Origin: Meandrina meandrites
Lineage: Eukaryota; Cnidaria; Anthozoa; Scleractinia; Meandrinidae
DNA: 64,000 bases
NCBI GenBank assembly: GCA_963693305.1
Contig: OY855908.1
Location: forward strand, 19,527,993 to 19,591,992
Direction: 5' to 3'
This document shows, one piece after another, positions 1 through 10,890 of the stretch. The notes under the pieces were generated by a model. The model made no database searches, was not told where the DNA came from, and saw nothing but the letters and a program-made list of their open reading frames with translations. The translations under genes and the position numbers were made by a program. How positions within the stretch are numbered: position 1 is the stretch's first letter; every line of letters starts with the position of its first letter.

Positions 1-229
1 ACACGCATACTAAACAAAACCAAGTCAGTATACCGCAACTAAACACCCAACACATGAGCAAAAACATGACACTTTTTTCCAAAATGTTTTATAAATTTGA
101 CTCTTGCCATCTTACCCTGCTACACAATTAATATAGCCAACTTAGACCAATGCACAAGCCAACCTTTAAACACAAGCCAACCTTTAAACTTAAGCCAAGC
201 CGACACACGGCATCCATCAGTTTCTGCTC

Positions 230-780
230 GACACAAGAGCGAACAGCCGACACATGGCATCTGCAAATCTTTGCTTGACACACAAGCAAACAGCCGACAC
301 ATGGCATCTGCAAATCTTTGCTCGACACACGGCATCTGCAAATCTTTGCTCGACACACGAGCGAACGTTTTAGCTAAGGCCAACACACAAGCAAACAGCT
401 AAAGCCGACACATGGCAACTGCCAATAAGAGCTTGACACATGAGAAAATGTTTAGTTAAAGCCGACACATGGCATCTGCCAATAAGAACTTGACACACAA
501 GCAAACGTTTAGCTAAAGCCGACACACGGCAACTGCCAATTAGAGCTCGACACACAAGCAAACGTATAGCTAAAGGTGACACACGGCATCTGCCAACTTG
601 TGCTCGGCACAGGAGCAAACGTTTAGCTAAGGCCGACACGTGGCAACTGCCAAATGTAGACAAATGTAGCTTGACACACGAGCAAACATATAGCTAAAGC
701 CGACACATGGCAACTGCAAATAAAGGCTCGAAACAAGAGCAAACATTTAGCTAAAGCCGACACACTGCAACTGCCTGATG
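230..780. repeat. Tandem satellite, 57-bp monomer
   Basis: From 404 the sequence repeats every 57 bases: GCCGACACA-like starts fall at 404, 461, 518, 575, 632, 699 and 756. The 67-base step at 632-699 is explained by a 10-base local duplication of CAAATGTAGA. Monomers carry GACACAYGGCAWCTGC and CAAACGTTTAGCTAAA. Upstream, 246-403 uses shorter deleted versions of the same unit (47- and about 31-base steps). Short open frames on both strands follow the repeat and are not genes. Confidence 0.9.
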
Positions 781-1186
781 AACCCTACTGATAAGCGAAC
801 GGATAACCAAGCGTAAAAGAAAACACGTAAATATTTTAAAATACCTAGAAAACATGTCTTGTCTATGTTATCCAGCTGCCCCAGCAAGCTGTTGAACTGG
901 CAAAACTGGTAAACAACAGAGACTGGATAAGCAGGAAAAGAAAAGGCTTCTAGTGTAGCGGCAGCAGGTAAGGTACAGCCATAAACTTGAATAAACCACG
1001 AAACAAATTGAAGCACGAGGTGGTTGGGCTTCAGTGACGTAAAGTGAGCGTCTTTGAAAATTCGCAAGAACTTCCCAGCTTCCATATCCCTTTCGAAATG
1101 TCCCGAATCTCAGCAAAGAGATCTATAAATAAGGGGATATTGTACATGGCGATACAGCATTATAATCATTATAATCTATATACAAA
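781..1186. other. Unannotated stretch before the LINE
   Basis: I see no coding pattern, inverted repeat or RNA gene here. Short antisense frames lack recognisable motifs. The left boundary of the following LINE lies somewhere near 1150-1200 and could not be fixed. Confidence 0.4.
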
Positions 1187-3047
1187 GATCATTCTGACTG
1201 TGAAGTAAATGTCGACGTGCCTATACTTCCAGGAGTAAAGAACTTTTTATCTCACATTATAGTGTCAGTTGACGAAATTGAGGATATACTACGCTCACTA
1301 GACACTCATAAAGCTATCGGTCACGATAAACTACCCACGATCGTATTGAAAGAATGTGCAGAGTCTCTAGCACCCTCTATAACAGCGATTATAAATTTCA
1401 GTCTAAGTCATGGCTGTCAGCTATCTGATTGGAAGAGAGCAAATGTTCCTCCAATTTTCAAAAAAGGCAAGAAAGATTTAGTTGACAATTATCGCCCTGT
1501 GTCTCTGCTACCTGTTATTTCCAAAGTCCAAGAACGTTGCGTGGCTTCGCGTCTCGTCCCACACGTGAAGGAGTTGCTGTATCCATTCCAACACGGTTTT
1601 CAAAAAGGAAAGTCTTGTGTCACGCAGCTCTTAGAAGCTTTTTATGATATTGGTGGCGCGCTGGATCGTGGGATTGAAACTGATATTATCTATCTCGACT
1701 TTGCAAAGGCTTTTGACTCTGTATGTCCCGCTAAGCTGGTTTCCAAGCTATCAACCTTTGGAATTAGAGACCCTTTACTATCTTGGTTTCACTCGTATCT
1801 AACTGGGAGGAGTCAGAGAGTGGTGGTAAATGGAACGTTCTCTAGATGGACCGATGTAGGGTCAGGAGTCCCGCAAGGGTCCCAATTGGGTCCGATACTG
1901 TTCTTATTATTTGTTAATGATATGCCTGATGTAGTTACCAGTGCGATACTGGCTATGTTTGCAGATGACTCAAAATGTTACAAGGTTACCAATCATCATT
2001 CTGATTATTTCAAACTGCAGCAAGATTTAGATGCGCTTTCAAATTGGTCGTTGCGAAATGAGTTGTTCTTTCAGCCTACTAAGTGCAGTAACCTGCGAAT
2101 TTCTAGGAAGCGCCTTAGTCCACCTCGTTGCTATAGTTTAAATGGTATTAACGTGGAGGTTGTCATATCTGAAAGAGATTTAGGTATTGTGATTGCAAAT
2201 GACACGTCTTGGAAAGATCACATAGTTATGATTGTAGCTAAAGCTAATAGAATGCTCGGTTTTCTCAAAAGAAACTGCGCAGGTATTGTTGGTAGTACAG
2301 CGCTTTTGCGTCTTTACTGCTCATTAGTGCGCTCTCATTTTTGTTTTTGCTCTCAGTTATGGGCCCCTCAGTCAATTATCAGCAATTTATTACTTGTAGA
2401 AAACATACAAAGGAGAGCTACTCGTTTTATATTAAGGAATAGTAACCTATGTTATAAGGTTCGTCTAATCAAGCTAAAGTTATTACCGCTTAATTACTGG
2501 TTAGAATATCTTGACTTAGTCTTCTTTTTTAAGTGCCTTCATGGGCATATAGACTTCACTCGTGAATTTAGTTATTATTTTTCTTTTCTAAAGGGCAACA
2601 CGCGCCGTGCTTCTTCAGGGCTGCATTTAAAGACAAACGCTTGTCGTACGTCTTCCTTCCGAGACTTTTACTTTAACAGAATAACTTTGATATGGAACAG
2701 TTTACCTAAAAATATTAAAGATTCCGACACTATTAGCTCTTTTAAAAGTAAACTTAAGTCATTTTATTTTACTAGACTTTTAATGTTTTTGATGGTGACA
2801 ATTTTCGTTCTTTTAAATTAATTTGTCCTAAGTGTCGCCGTGTTAATATTTTCTCTGTCTGTACTTGTTAAGTTGATAAGTATATTTCAGATTGTATTTG
2901 TGTTATTTAGATTTATTTGATTAGTAGTTTAGTCGGGTCAGGGAAGGGTTTTTTTTCGGGATATTTTTTAGGGGGCTGGGTGTGGGTGTTTTAACCAAGT
3001 AGGGGACCTACGTCCTATTGTTAAGCACCTGTACTTTGTACGAATCC

Positions 3048-3083
<36 letters not shown>

Positions 3084-3084
3084 A
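1187..3084 (+). mobile_element. 5'-truncated non-LTR retrotransposon (CR1/Rex1-like)
   Basis: The element consists of an open reverse-transcriptase frame, a 3' UTR of about 230 bases and a (TAAA)n tail at 3049-3084. Short simple-repeat tails rather than long poly-A are usual for the CR1/L2/Rex1 branch of the jockey group. No endonuclease domain precedes the RT, so the copy is truncated at its 5' end. I did not find a target-site duplication. Confidence 0.75.
1217..2821 (+). CDS. Reverse transcriptase of a CR1/jockey-group LINE (partial)
   Basis: An uninterrupted frame of more than 530 codons encodes an RNA-directed DNA polymerase. Visible motifs in order: YRPVSLLPVISK (finger region), LDFAKAFDSV (motif A with a catalytic Asp), GVPQGSQLGPILFLLFVND (motif B), and FADD in place of YADD (motif C). 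A thumb and C-terminal region follows, ending with a hydrophobic stretch at 2821. The frame is open upstream of 1217 and has no credible ATG there, so the start is a truncation point and not a real initiator. Lack of stops in the RT suggests a fairly young copy, but without the endonuclease it is not autonomous. Confidence 0.85.
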   Translation: MPILPGVKNFLSHIIVSVDEIEDILRSLDTHKAIGHDKLPTIVLKECAESLAPSITAIINFSLSHGCQLSDWKRANVPPIFKKGKKDLVDNYRPVSLLPVISKVQERCVASRLVPHVKELLYPFQHGFQKGKSCVTQLLEAFYDIGGALDRGIETDIIYLDFAKAFDSVCPAKLVSKLSTFGIRDPLLSWFHSYLTGRSQRVVVNGTFSRWTDVGSGVPQGSQLGPILFLLFVNDMPDVVTSAILAMFADDSKCYKVTNHHSDYFKLQQDLDALSNWSLRNELFFQPTKCSNLRISRKRLSPPRCYSLNGINVEVVISERDLGIVIANDTSWKDHIVMIVAKANRMLGFLKRNCAGIVGSTALLRLYCSLVRSHFCFCSQLWAPQSIISNLLLVENIQRRATRFILRNSNLCYKVRLIKLKLLPLNYWLEYLDLVFFFKCLHGHIDFTREFSYYFSFLKGNTRRASSGLHLKTNACRTSSFRDFYFNRITLIWNSLPKNIKDSDTISSFKSKLKSFYFTRLLMFLMVTIFVLLN

Positions 3085-3415
3085 CACAACTATCTATAAA
3101 CAAACGGTGTTTCGTAATCCACGCACTACGAAATTCCGCGACATAATTATGAATGAGAATAGCTCCCCAGTGTGGCTCTTCTATTCCAGAGAAAAAAAAG
3201 CATGAGTTGAAAAACTCACTTCTCCAACATTTTGTCCAACTTTTTCTCAGCAAAGCAAGCAAGCAGCACAGTAGTCCCTTTCTCTTTTTTCGGGTGCTGT
3301 TTTAAGCAGAGGACATATTAGTTTGGCAATAAACACTTCAAATCAATCACCCACTCTTTCAGTGTGAGAGGAAAACCCTAGCAAAACTTAGTGTTGTAGG
3401 TTGGTTAAGTCTAAA
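2822..3415. other. LINE 3' UTR and intergenic
   Basis: 2822-3048 is the LINE 3' UTR and 3049-3084 its TAAA tail. From 3085 to 3415 I recognise nothing. Confidence 0.5.
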
Positions 3416-3879
3416 TACCGTATTTACTTGCCTTAAAGCTGATCTTGGCTATAAGCCAAGATCCTAAACTTAGAGGCACGATAATGGGCAAAAGCTTAAG
3501 AAAAAAAAATTGGAAAAGTTCCCGCTATAAGCCGAGATCAAGGTTTCACAAGGAAGTTTACTGAGTGTCCGTTCAAGGACATTCAAGAAAGCGCTCCTCT
3601 TAGGAAACATGTCAAAAGTTGTGGTCAAAAAAATCACACGTTTTAGAAAGAATGAAATGCACTTTTTTTATTGTAAACAATTAACCAACCAGCCTGATCA
3701 TGAATACTACCGTAAAGTTCCGGTGTTTTGAAATTGTACTTGTTTGCCCTTGTTTGTATACAAATAGAACTTCAAAGGAACTTCAAACTTAATTGTTTAT
3801 TTTTTTAAAGAAATTTGAGCTTCCAAATCGGGGGTGTGGCTCATCTATGGGTGCAGCTTATAAACGCAGCTTTACGGTA
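3416..3879. mobile_element. TIR element, TACCGTA family, copy 1
   Basis: The left end reads TACCGTATTTACTTGCC and the right end reads AGCTTTACGGTA. Internal TATAAGCC- and CAGCTTATAAAC-type motifs are shared with the four other copies in the window (6164, 7351, 14023, 18893). The TA at each end is compatible with the TA duplication of Tc1/mariner/pogo elements. No transposase lies inside. It is more diverged from the other copies than they are from each other. Confidence 0.6.
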
Positions 3880-3986
3880 ATTGATCCTAACTGAAGTATA
3901 AAGTGAAAAAAGTGAAACATTGAATGCCATCAGACTATTAGTCACAAACAACCGCTTACCAAAGTCACGTCAATAACAATCAATTT

Positions 3987-4268
3987 TTGCAAACGTTCAT
4001 CGTGCCGAAGGCACGCTGTTCATCATACAATATGGCTTTCAAGCTCAAAGTAGTTGCTGAAGCGGAAGCAGTCGAAAACAACTCAGAGATCGCTCACAAA
4101 TATGGACTGAGTGAGTCCATGGTTCGTTGCTGGCAGGCCAAAATTTTCAACGGCGAACTGAAGATGTCAGCGAAGCCTACAACGATAGGTCAATTTACCC
4201 TGAAATATCCTGGGTTGGACCAGCAAATATTAGGGTGGTTTACAGAGGAAAGAGATCAAGGTTTTTGA
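3987..4268 (+). pseudogene. Fragment of pogo-type transposase, DNA-binding half
   Basis: The translated segment begins its recognisable part near 4023 with a Brinker-type helix-turn-helix: SYNMAFKLKVVAEAE, then NNSEIAHKYGLSES and WQAK. A CENP-B/pogo-like second HTH start follows (YPGLDQQILGWFTEERDQG). The frame ends at 4268 before any DDE catalytic domain. POGK-like and other pogo-family transposases combine these two DNA-binding domains. The fragment lies 108 bases after TACCGTA copy 1, so it could be the remains of an autonomous relative, but nothing in the sequence proves the link. Confidence 0.6.
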
Positions 4269-4479
4269 GTCTTGAGTTTTATTCATTTACGCAGAGTAAA
4301 CTCTTTGCTTCAAGGTTAAAAAACTCCTTGCTTCGAGTCGCTTGAGTTTGATTTATTTACATGGTTTTTCATTTATTTCATAGGTTTTCCCATAAGTGGA
4401 TTGATGCTACGCCTCGAAGCAAAAGAACTGTCAGCCAATCCTGCATTCAAGGCTTTTCTTGGCTGGTACTGAATGCAAT

Positions 4480-5010
4480 TATGGACACCCTTGCTTCTCT
4501 TGATGAAAAAATGGAAAACAACTTCACACAACTCCAAGTTGAAATGGAAAGCTTCAATAGTGATTTATAGGCCAAAATACAAGTGCTACAAAGTAGTGTG
4601 GCCGAAATAGAAAAGGCTGTGGCAACGTCTTCAGACAAAATCAGCTCCCTCAAAGAGAGCAACAAAGCCTTATGGCTTGCCTTAGCTGCGCAAGAACAAG
4701 CAGTCAACGAGCTGAGAACCCAATTAAAGAAAGAGAAGGAAAAAGTCCTACACCTCAAAGAATAGTCATGACATGAAAATTAAATTTTCCGGAATATTCC
4801 CAAAAGGTCAGGCGATAACTGTAAGGAAGTAATTTTCGACATTATCGCCAAAGAAATGGACATTGAAACAAGTCAGATGAGATGTCACGCCCTGCACAGA
4901 ATGGGTAAAATCAATCCAAGGATGACCGTGACCGATAATCGATAATCGCGAAGCAATGAGTGCGATATCGGTTCTTCAAGTGAAATTTAACGTGGAATTC
5001 ACAAGTTAGG
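4480..5010 (+). pseudogene. L1-like ORF1 protein remnant
   Basis: A coiled-coil region (MDTLASLDEKMENNFTQL, then heptads with VNELRTQLKKEKEK) is broken by an in-frame stop at 4568 and ends at 4765. Beyond it, conceptual translation shows MRCHALHRMGK-type residues and a short RNA-recognition-like stretch up to about 5010, again with stops and frame changes. The coiled coil followed by an HRxGK motif is the pattern of L1/Tx1 ORF1 RNA chaperones. The copy is clearly dead. Confidence 0.55.
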
Positions 5011-5687
5011 TAATGGATTTTCCTTGAATTCCAAAACCTTTTAAAAATGAAAATGTAGTGAATGTTGAGAATTTTAGCTCAGCCTCACTTTCAAGTCACA
5101 ATACCACGCTGAATACCCTCACATCGTCTGATATTACTACATCGATATTCACAACTTTCTTTACAAGTGCTCCTTGATAATTAACAAAACTAACAGCTAT
5201 TTCAAATAAAAGTTTAAAAATAAGACCCGAAAGGTAGTGTGTTTAGAAGAGAGGAACTACACGTACTAAACAATACAATACTAAAAATACTAAACAATAT
5301 CACAAACGCGGATTTGCACGTTTTCAAAATTGTGACATTCGTTTGCATAATTCTTTTGCCCGACAAAAGGTTCATATAAAATTTTGCTTGCCTGATCACG
5401 GGAGATTTCACCGCATTGCAAAAATATGCGTTGAAGATCTTGGTTTTCCCTTGAGATGGTTTAGTTCTCAATTATTTTGATATTTGGATAGTTTTTCTTG
5501 GTGCAGTGCGTAAATGTTAACATAAAATAAAATTCTTCGAAAAAGACTTTGTAAGACTGCCTCGACTGCCAGCTAAAGAAAACTCAATCAGAAGACGAAG
5601 TTAAAAAGTCCTTAAGTACGCTCATTGGCAAGTACAAAAACCCACTGAAATTTATCCGTACCCTGCAATGTAATTCCCACGTGGGTC
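5011..5687. other. Unannotated stretch
   Basis: AT-rich, with no convincing open frame or inverted repeat; I see nothing to annotate. Confidence 0.4.
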
Positions 5688-5795
5688 CTCGGAAATGCTC
5701 TCATACCAGAAGACCTTCCTTCATCTACAGACGAAAGAATTTACAAGGCTGTAAAGATGACTGGAAATGGAGACTGCCTTTATAATGTGGTATCC
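5688..5795 (+). pseudogene. OTU-like cysteine protease fragment
   Basis: About 35 codons read LGNALIPEDLPSS and then VKMTGNGDCLYNVVS. GNGDCLYNxVS is the catalytic-Cys motif of OTU-family deubiquitinases, and the preceding residues resemble a multicopy cnidarian OTU family. The flanking DNA has stops in all frames and no further exon was recognised, so this is probably a retrocopy or exon relic. Confidence 0.4.
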
Positions 5796-6163
5796 TTTTC
5801 CTATGAATTCAATATGTTGTGTTAAATTTTTTGCAAGAGAGACTTAGCAAGATAAGAAACTGGGCAGTACTACATTAACCTGCCACTTGTTTAGAGTTAG
5901 GCCATAATGTGATGTTATTGTGGCTTTTAATCAGTCTTCTTTTACAAACTCTGTATTAACATTGATATAATGCTGTGTTAACTGACAGTCAAACTTGTCT
6001 GCTGACAAAAAGCAGCCAAGAGAAATGTTAGTGTGTATGCTGTACAAATCAATATTATAACATCAAAAAGATATGTAAATTGGTTCTATCAGTACGATTT
6101 AATCTCATGGTTTAGTTAATTATTAACTAATTAAACCATGATAACAGTAATTAATTAATTGAA

Positions 6164-7011
6164 TACCGTAGACACCCGCAGATAAGCCGCACCTTTTTTC
6201 CAAAAATCGTTGCTCAAAATCGGGGGTGCGGCTTATCTGCGGGAACATTTCAAAAAGGTGCCGTACATTTCAGTGAATTGACACTTTTATAAAAGCCTTC
6301 ATTAGCAGATCCTTTTAACGGTTTATGGCCACTTTTCTAGAACAGGAAAACGTCACACAGCACAAAATTTCCATTCCCCCACAAAGCTGTTTGCAGTGTC
6401 GACGACGGCCTGTAATAAACTTCAACAGTAATTGATCAGCCTGGCCTCCACGAGCGAGAAAATTGCACGTTATTCTCGAGTATTCGTGTGGTCGAACTTT
6501 GCCGTTTAGCACTTCGATGACAAATTGATTACAAAACTCTCTTTGTGCAACAAGTTTATTTCCAACAGTTGGCTCTCAAATCTATTTATTTGTGCGTCAC
6601 GATAGCCACGAACAGCAGAATCTCCCTCCATCTTGCAACTTGAGTAAACAAACGTCATTCTCGGCCTGGTCCCAACGTGATCGATCTAATGCCTGGTTAC
6701 TAAGCTACGAACGTTCGACAAACGAAAACACGCGTTCTTGTTTGCAAAAATCTGTGGAAAAAAGTGTTGAATGAAGAAATACCTGTCAACAAGTACCAGA
6801 AAAACATCAATCATATGTCAAAGTTAAAGGAAATGATGTTCATTATATTAAAACGTTAAAATTGTGGGTAAGACTTTGATGATCAATTCCGTTTCATTGC
6901 CATAGTGAGTTACATTCGATGAAGAAGACTTCTGAAGACTCTTTAGAAAAAAACTTGTTGCTAAAAAGTTGCTAAATTCAGGGTGCGGCTTATCTGCAGG
7001 TGTTTACGGTA
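6164..7011. mobile_element. TIR element, TACCGTA family, copy 2
   Basis: The left end is TACCGTAGACACCCGCAGAT and the right end carries GCTTATCTGCAGGTGTTTACGGTA. It is nearly identical over its whole length to the copy at 14023-14876, including the internal block from about 6170 to 6900. No transposase is encoded; the short minus-strand frame at 6315-6512 is simply shared repeat sequence. Confidence 0.75.
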
Positions 7012-7350
7012 ATTAATTATTTTTGGCGACCAACCTGAAGGGCCGGGCACCCAAGCTGGCATCGTTGGGAGCCCAAAAGGCTCCCTGAAAATTTTCTTAG
7101 AGCACAGCCTTGCTAACCTAACCTAATGTCAAATAGTAAAGGGGTCGCTATTTTATTTGGTGAACAACTAGACTATAGCATGATTAAGAAAATTATCAAC
7201 CAAAAAGGGCAGATTTAATCTTGTTCTGTGCCTGCTGCAAGGAAACACCTTTGTACTAATAAATTCTTATGCACCCAACTATGAAAAAAATCAAGTATCA
7301 CTTTTGTTAAAGATATGCAAAGTAATCAACAACCTAGATTGCCCAGTAGA

Positions 7351-8155
7351 TACCGTAAAAACTCGTGTATAAGCCGCACTTTTTTGCCGAAATTTTTGGC
7401 TCAAAATCGTGGGTGCGGCTTATCTACAAGACCATTGCATGCAAACAGGGCATCTGACAGAATGCGCCCGTGCGGGTCCACATGAATCGCTCACATCTGC
7501 ATCCTCCGCATCCTCTGGGCTTTTTTGCACATAAAACTGAAAAATTGCTCCATAAAAGCGACAAAGCAGCTCTTTACTATCCTCACAAACAAAAATACCA
7601 AAGAGACTGATCATTTTGAAAAAGCTTTTTCCCTCAAAACAGCAAAGAAAACAACGCTTTTCATTTGTGAATAATTTTCAACCTCCAGGCGTTCCACGTG
7701 TCTTTTGGCGATGGGCCTGGATACTAGTTCCAGTGTCCGAACGACTGCCTGGTTACTAAGCTACGAACGTTTTCACGAACACAATGACTAAATGTCCGTT
7801 CTTCATGCAAAATTTGCAGTAAAAACTGTGATGAATGAAGAAGTACCTGTCAACGAATGGCAAAAAAAGATAAAAAGTGTCAAAGTTGGCAGAAATGTTT
7901 ATTCTATAAAGTTATAAAATTCTGGGTAAGACTGAAGTGTTTTCCGTTCACGTGATTATCATACATCCTGCACATCGGAAAGGCTCAAGGAATCAACTTT
8001 AGATTTATTGATTGTTGAAATTTCCACTTAATGCAGCATTTTTCACAATCAACTGGGCATTTTCCGCCAGTTTTTATTTTTTTCTCAAAATGATGCTCGA
8101 AATTTTCGGGTGCGGCTTATCTACAAGTGCGGCTTATACACGAGTTTTTACGGTA
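7351..8155. mobile_element. TIR element, TACCGTA family, copy 3
   Basis: The ends form a long inverted repeat: TACCGTAAAAACTCGTGTAT on the left and its complement on the right, continuing into AAGCCGCACTT. GGGTGCGGCTTATC motifs lie just inside both ends. Length is 805 bases. The TA dinucleotide at each end is the likely target duplication. It is non-coding and therefore non-autonomous. Confidence 0.75.
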
Positions 8156-8386
8156 CCTCTTTTATATGGGGTGGTGATTACAATTTTATCTTTGATATCT
8201 AGCTGGAAGCAAGCGGTGGAAACCCAAAACTTAAAACATGCTCGATCAAAGCTACTCTGGAAATCATGCTAGATCTGGATCTGTGCGATATATGGAGGGT
8301 CAGAAACCCAGATGCCATAAAAATTCACTTGGAGCGGCAAAGTGCAAAGACGAAGCAGCTCCCCAAACATAACCATATATAGGCGG

Positions 8387-8514
8387 TGTAATAATTAGAT
8401 TTCCCCCTGCATGCTCTGGGAACCTTCAGTAAAATCCCGGAACACATATTCTGTAAATGATGGCTGATTAGTCAGTTGTGTTCAGCAATAAACCGTTATC
8501 AAACCAGTATTACA
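8387..8514 (+). repeat. Candidate 5' LTR of a gypsy-type retrotransposon
   Basis: This 128-base segment starts TGTAATAATT and ends AGTATTACA, so it has matching TGTAATA/TATTACA termini. It is followed at once by TTGGCAACGAGGATC, which looks like a tRNA primer-binding site placed as expected. An ATAAA-type signal (AATAAA near 8487) lies inside. A gag-like frame begins 28 bases further on. The LTR is short for the family and I did not find its 3' partner. Confidence 0.55.
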
Positions 8515-8542
8515 TTGGCAACGAGGATCGGCTGAATTCACC

Positions 8543-9060
8543 ATGGCCGTACTGATTCATGTAACTCTGATTCCGCCATTTGACCCGCATGGTGAACTCA
8601 CCTCTGTTGCACATAGCTGGCAAAAATGGCTCAAAAGCTCTAATCTTGTCGCCGACGCCTCTGGTTGCAAAAATGATAAACAAAAACGCCAGTTACTTCT
8701 AAACACTGCAGGTGCAGCTGTTCAAGACGTCTTTTCCACGCTCAACGAAACTGGAAACGACTACAAAACAGCACTAGAACAAAGCTCCTCGCAGAAAGGG
8801 ACTTGGACTTAGATCGTGCATTGGATATTGCTCAAGCAATGGAAGCTTCAGAAAGTCAATCACGACAGATCCCCGAGGATAATCAGTTTGCCGTGTACGC
8901 TGTTGGTCAACAAAATCGCAGAGCAAACCAGCCTCAACACCAACGACATAACCAGCCCCAGTGACAATGACCGAATCAGGCTAAACTGATGGCAAAGCAA
9001 TGCACTTGCAGCAGGATCAAAGGTCACTCTGCTGATGATTGTCATTGTTCATGCGGCGTG
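8543..9060 (+). pseudogene. Decayed Gag of a Ty3/gypsy element
   Basis: The frame starts MAVLIHVTLIPPFDP and contains WQKWLKSSNL and DKQKRQLLLNTAGAAVQD, a pattern seen in invertebrate gypsy Gag proteins. It breaks at 8812. A second frame then gives RALDIAQAMEASES, and near 9000-9060 a CTCxRIKGHSADDCH-like zinc-knuckle relic can be read. Its position directly after the LTR and primer-binding site supports the call. Stops and frame changes show it is dead. Confidence 0.55.
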
Positions 9061-9349
9061 ACATGCCACAAATGTGTGTTGGTCTGACATTTTGCGTCCG
9101 TGTGCTGTACCAAGAACCCGGGGGGACAAACCAGTGGACATTAACTCAACAATGAAACTCCTCACAGGAACACTGTACATTAATCGTATGGCCCCCAAAA
9201 TATAACAACACGTAATAACATATGTATTGAGGTGTTTTTTGTAACATCCGTTTACAGCATATTTTACTTATTATTCACTTCCATGGGAAGTTGTAGCTAG
9301 GCACGCGAATGTGCTATATATGATGTTCTTTGCTAGTTGTATTCATTCC

Positions 9350-9377
9350 CTGAAGAAGTCTCAGTTAGAGACGAAAC
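9350..9377 (+). ncRNA. Hammerhead-ribozyme-like core (Penelope-type 3' end)
   Basis: The order is CTGAAGA, then a hairpin AGTCTC-AGTTA-GAGAC, then GAAAC. This matches the hammerhead core CUGANGA / helix II / GAAA. Such motifs are known at the ends of Penelope-like retroelements and retrozymes. Helix III and the cleavage site cannot be shown convincingly (GAAAC is followed by ACATCGG), so this may be a degenerate or non-cleaving relic. Confidence 0.4.
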
Positions 9378-9429
9378 ACATCGGAAATAAACGACAAGCT
9401 TACAACTACAAGAAGTCTTCCTTTGTGCT

Positions 9430-10740
9430 GCTCACTAGTCTTCGTTAAAAAATTAAAAAAAAAAGAAAAATTATACTCTTGCGGTATATTTTTGGATTTA
9501 AGTAAAGCCTTTGATACAGTATATAGCATTCTCTTAGCTTAACTTGAACATTATGGAATCCGCGGCATAGCAAATGATTGGTTCCAATCATATTTAACTA
9601 ACAGGCAGCAATTTATCTCTATAAATAACTCTGACTCAAACACTTTGCATATAACTTGTGGAGTACCACAAGGCTCTGTACTTGGCCCTCTATTGTTTCT
9701 AATATATATCAATGACTTTATAAATTCTTCATCTATTTTTTATTTTCATCTGTTTGCAGATGATTCTAATCTGTTTTATTCTGATGAGGATTAACAGCAT
9801 CTTGAGGAAACTGTCAATCGAGAACTCGGTGAAATCAATGCATGGCTTTGTCCAAACAAACTTTCTGTTAATATTAATAAAACACATTTTGTAATATTTC
9901 ATCCTTATCAAAAAAAATTAAATTACCCTATGAAAATTAAAATAAATGATAAAACAATAAATCAGCATAAAAGTGTTAAATACCTGGGAATTCTCATAGA
10001 CTGTCATCTCAATTGGAAAGAGCATATTCAACAAATTTCCAAAAAAAATATCTAGAGGTATTGGCATTCTTTGTAAAATAAGCCATTATGTTGATGTCAA
10101 AATTTTAGTTCAGTTATACCATGCCATTATTCTTCCATTTTTTCATACTGCTGTATAGTCTGGGGTAACACCTATGATCATAATATTAAACCACTTGAAT
10201 GAATGCAAAAGAAAGCAATCCATCTAATTACCTTTTCTGATTTCGATGCCCATACTAGTCCTTTGTTTTCTCAACTCAAACTTCTAAAACTTCAGGATCA
10301 TATCAAACTTCAAACTCTTTACTTCATGCACCAATTCTTTAACGGCAAATTACCAAAGATTTTCGACTCCTTTTTTATTAAAACTTCAGATAAGCACAAT
10401 GTTAACACTCGCTTTGCAACTAGGTCAACCTTCTATGTACCAAAAATTCAAACAAACTATGGCAAATTCAATATTTGATACAATGGACCTATTCTATGGA
10501 ATGAGACTGACGAGAGATTTAAGATTCTAACTCCTTACTCATTTAAAAGAGAATTATCCTTGCATTTCATTAATTTCTATTACGTTTTTCTACTAATTGC
10601 TATATTCTGGTATTTCTGGTATTTTTCTTTTCTTTTTTTTCTACTATTATCTTTTTTATTGTACTTAAATGCTTAAGAATTATTTGTTCTGTAATCAACT
10701 TACTTAATTAAGTGTGTAAAATGTAAAATGTAAAATGCCT
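9430..10740 (+). pseudogene. CR1/jockey-type reverse transcriptase remnant
   Basis: Conceptual translation gives FLDLSKAFDTV (motif A), GVPQGSVLGPLLFLIYINDF (motif B) and FADDSNLFYSDED (motif C), then YLGILIDCHLNWKEHI and a C-terminal thumb region read in another frame at 10203-10478. Several stops and frameshifts interrupt it. The 3' end is marked by a short TGTAAAA repeat at about 10710-10736. It lies between gag and pol of the gypsy element, so it inserted into that element or replaced part of it. Confidence 0.75.
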
Positions 10741-10890
10741 CTTTTCTGACCTGATATTTACTTTAAATTAATAAATGTGGTCACCCAACTAGTTTAGCTT
10801 TTTAGTTATTTTGGGTGACCAGCAACTGTATGTATTTTTAATTTATTTATTGTTTAATTATTATTAGCAATTTTGCAGTTCAAATAAACC

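Noticed and set aside
97..663. Open frames on both strands within the satellite
   Set aside because: Their residues repeat with the DNA period; no domain is seen.
404..775. CRISPR-like regular spacing in the 57-bp (and 43-bp, 56 kb) arrays
   Set aside because: There are no unique spacers, the monomers are contiguous, and the DNA is eukaryotic.
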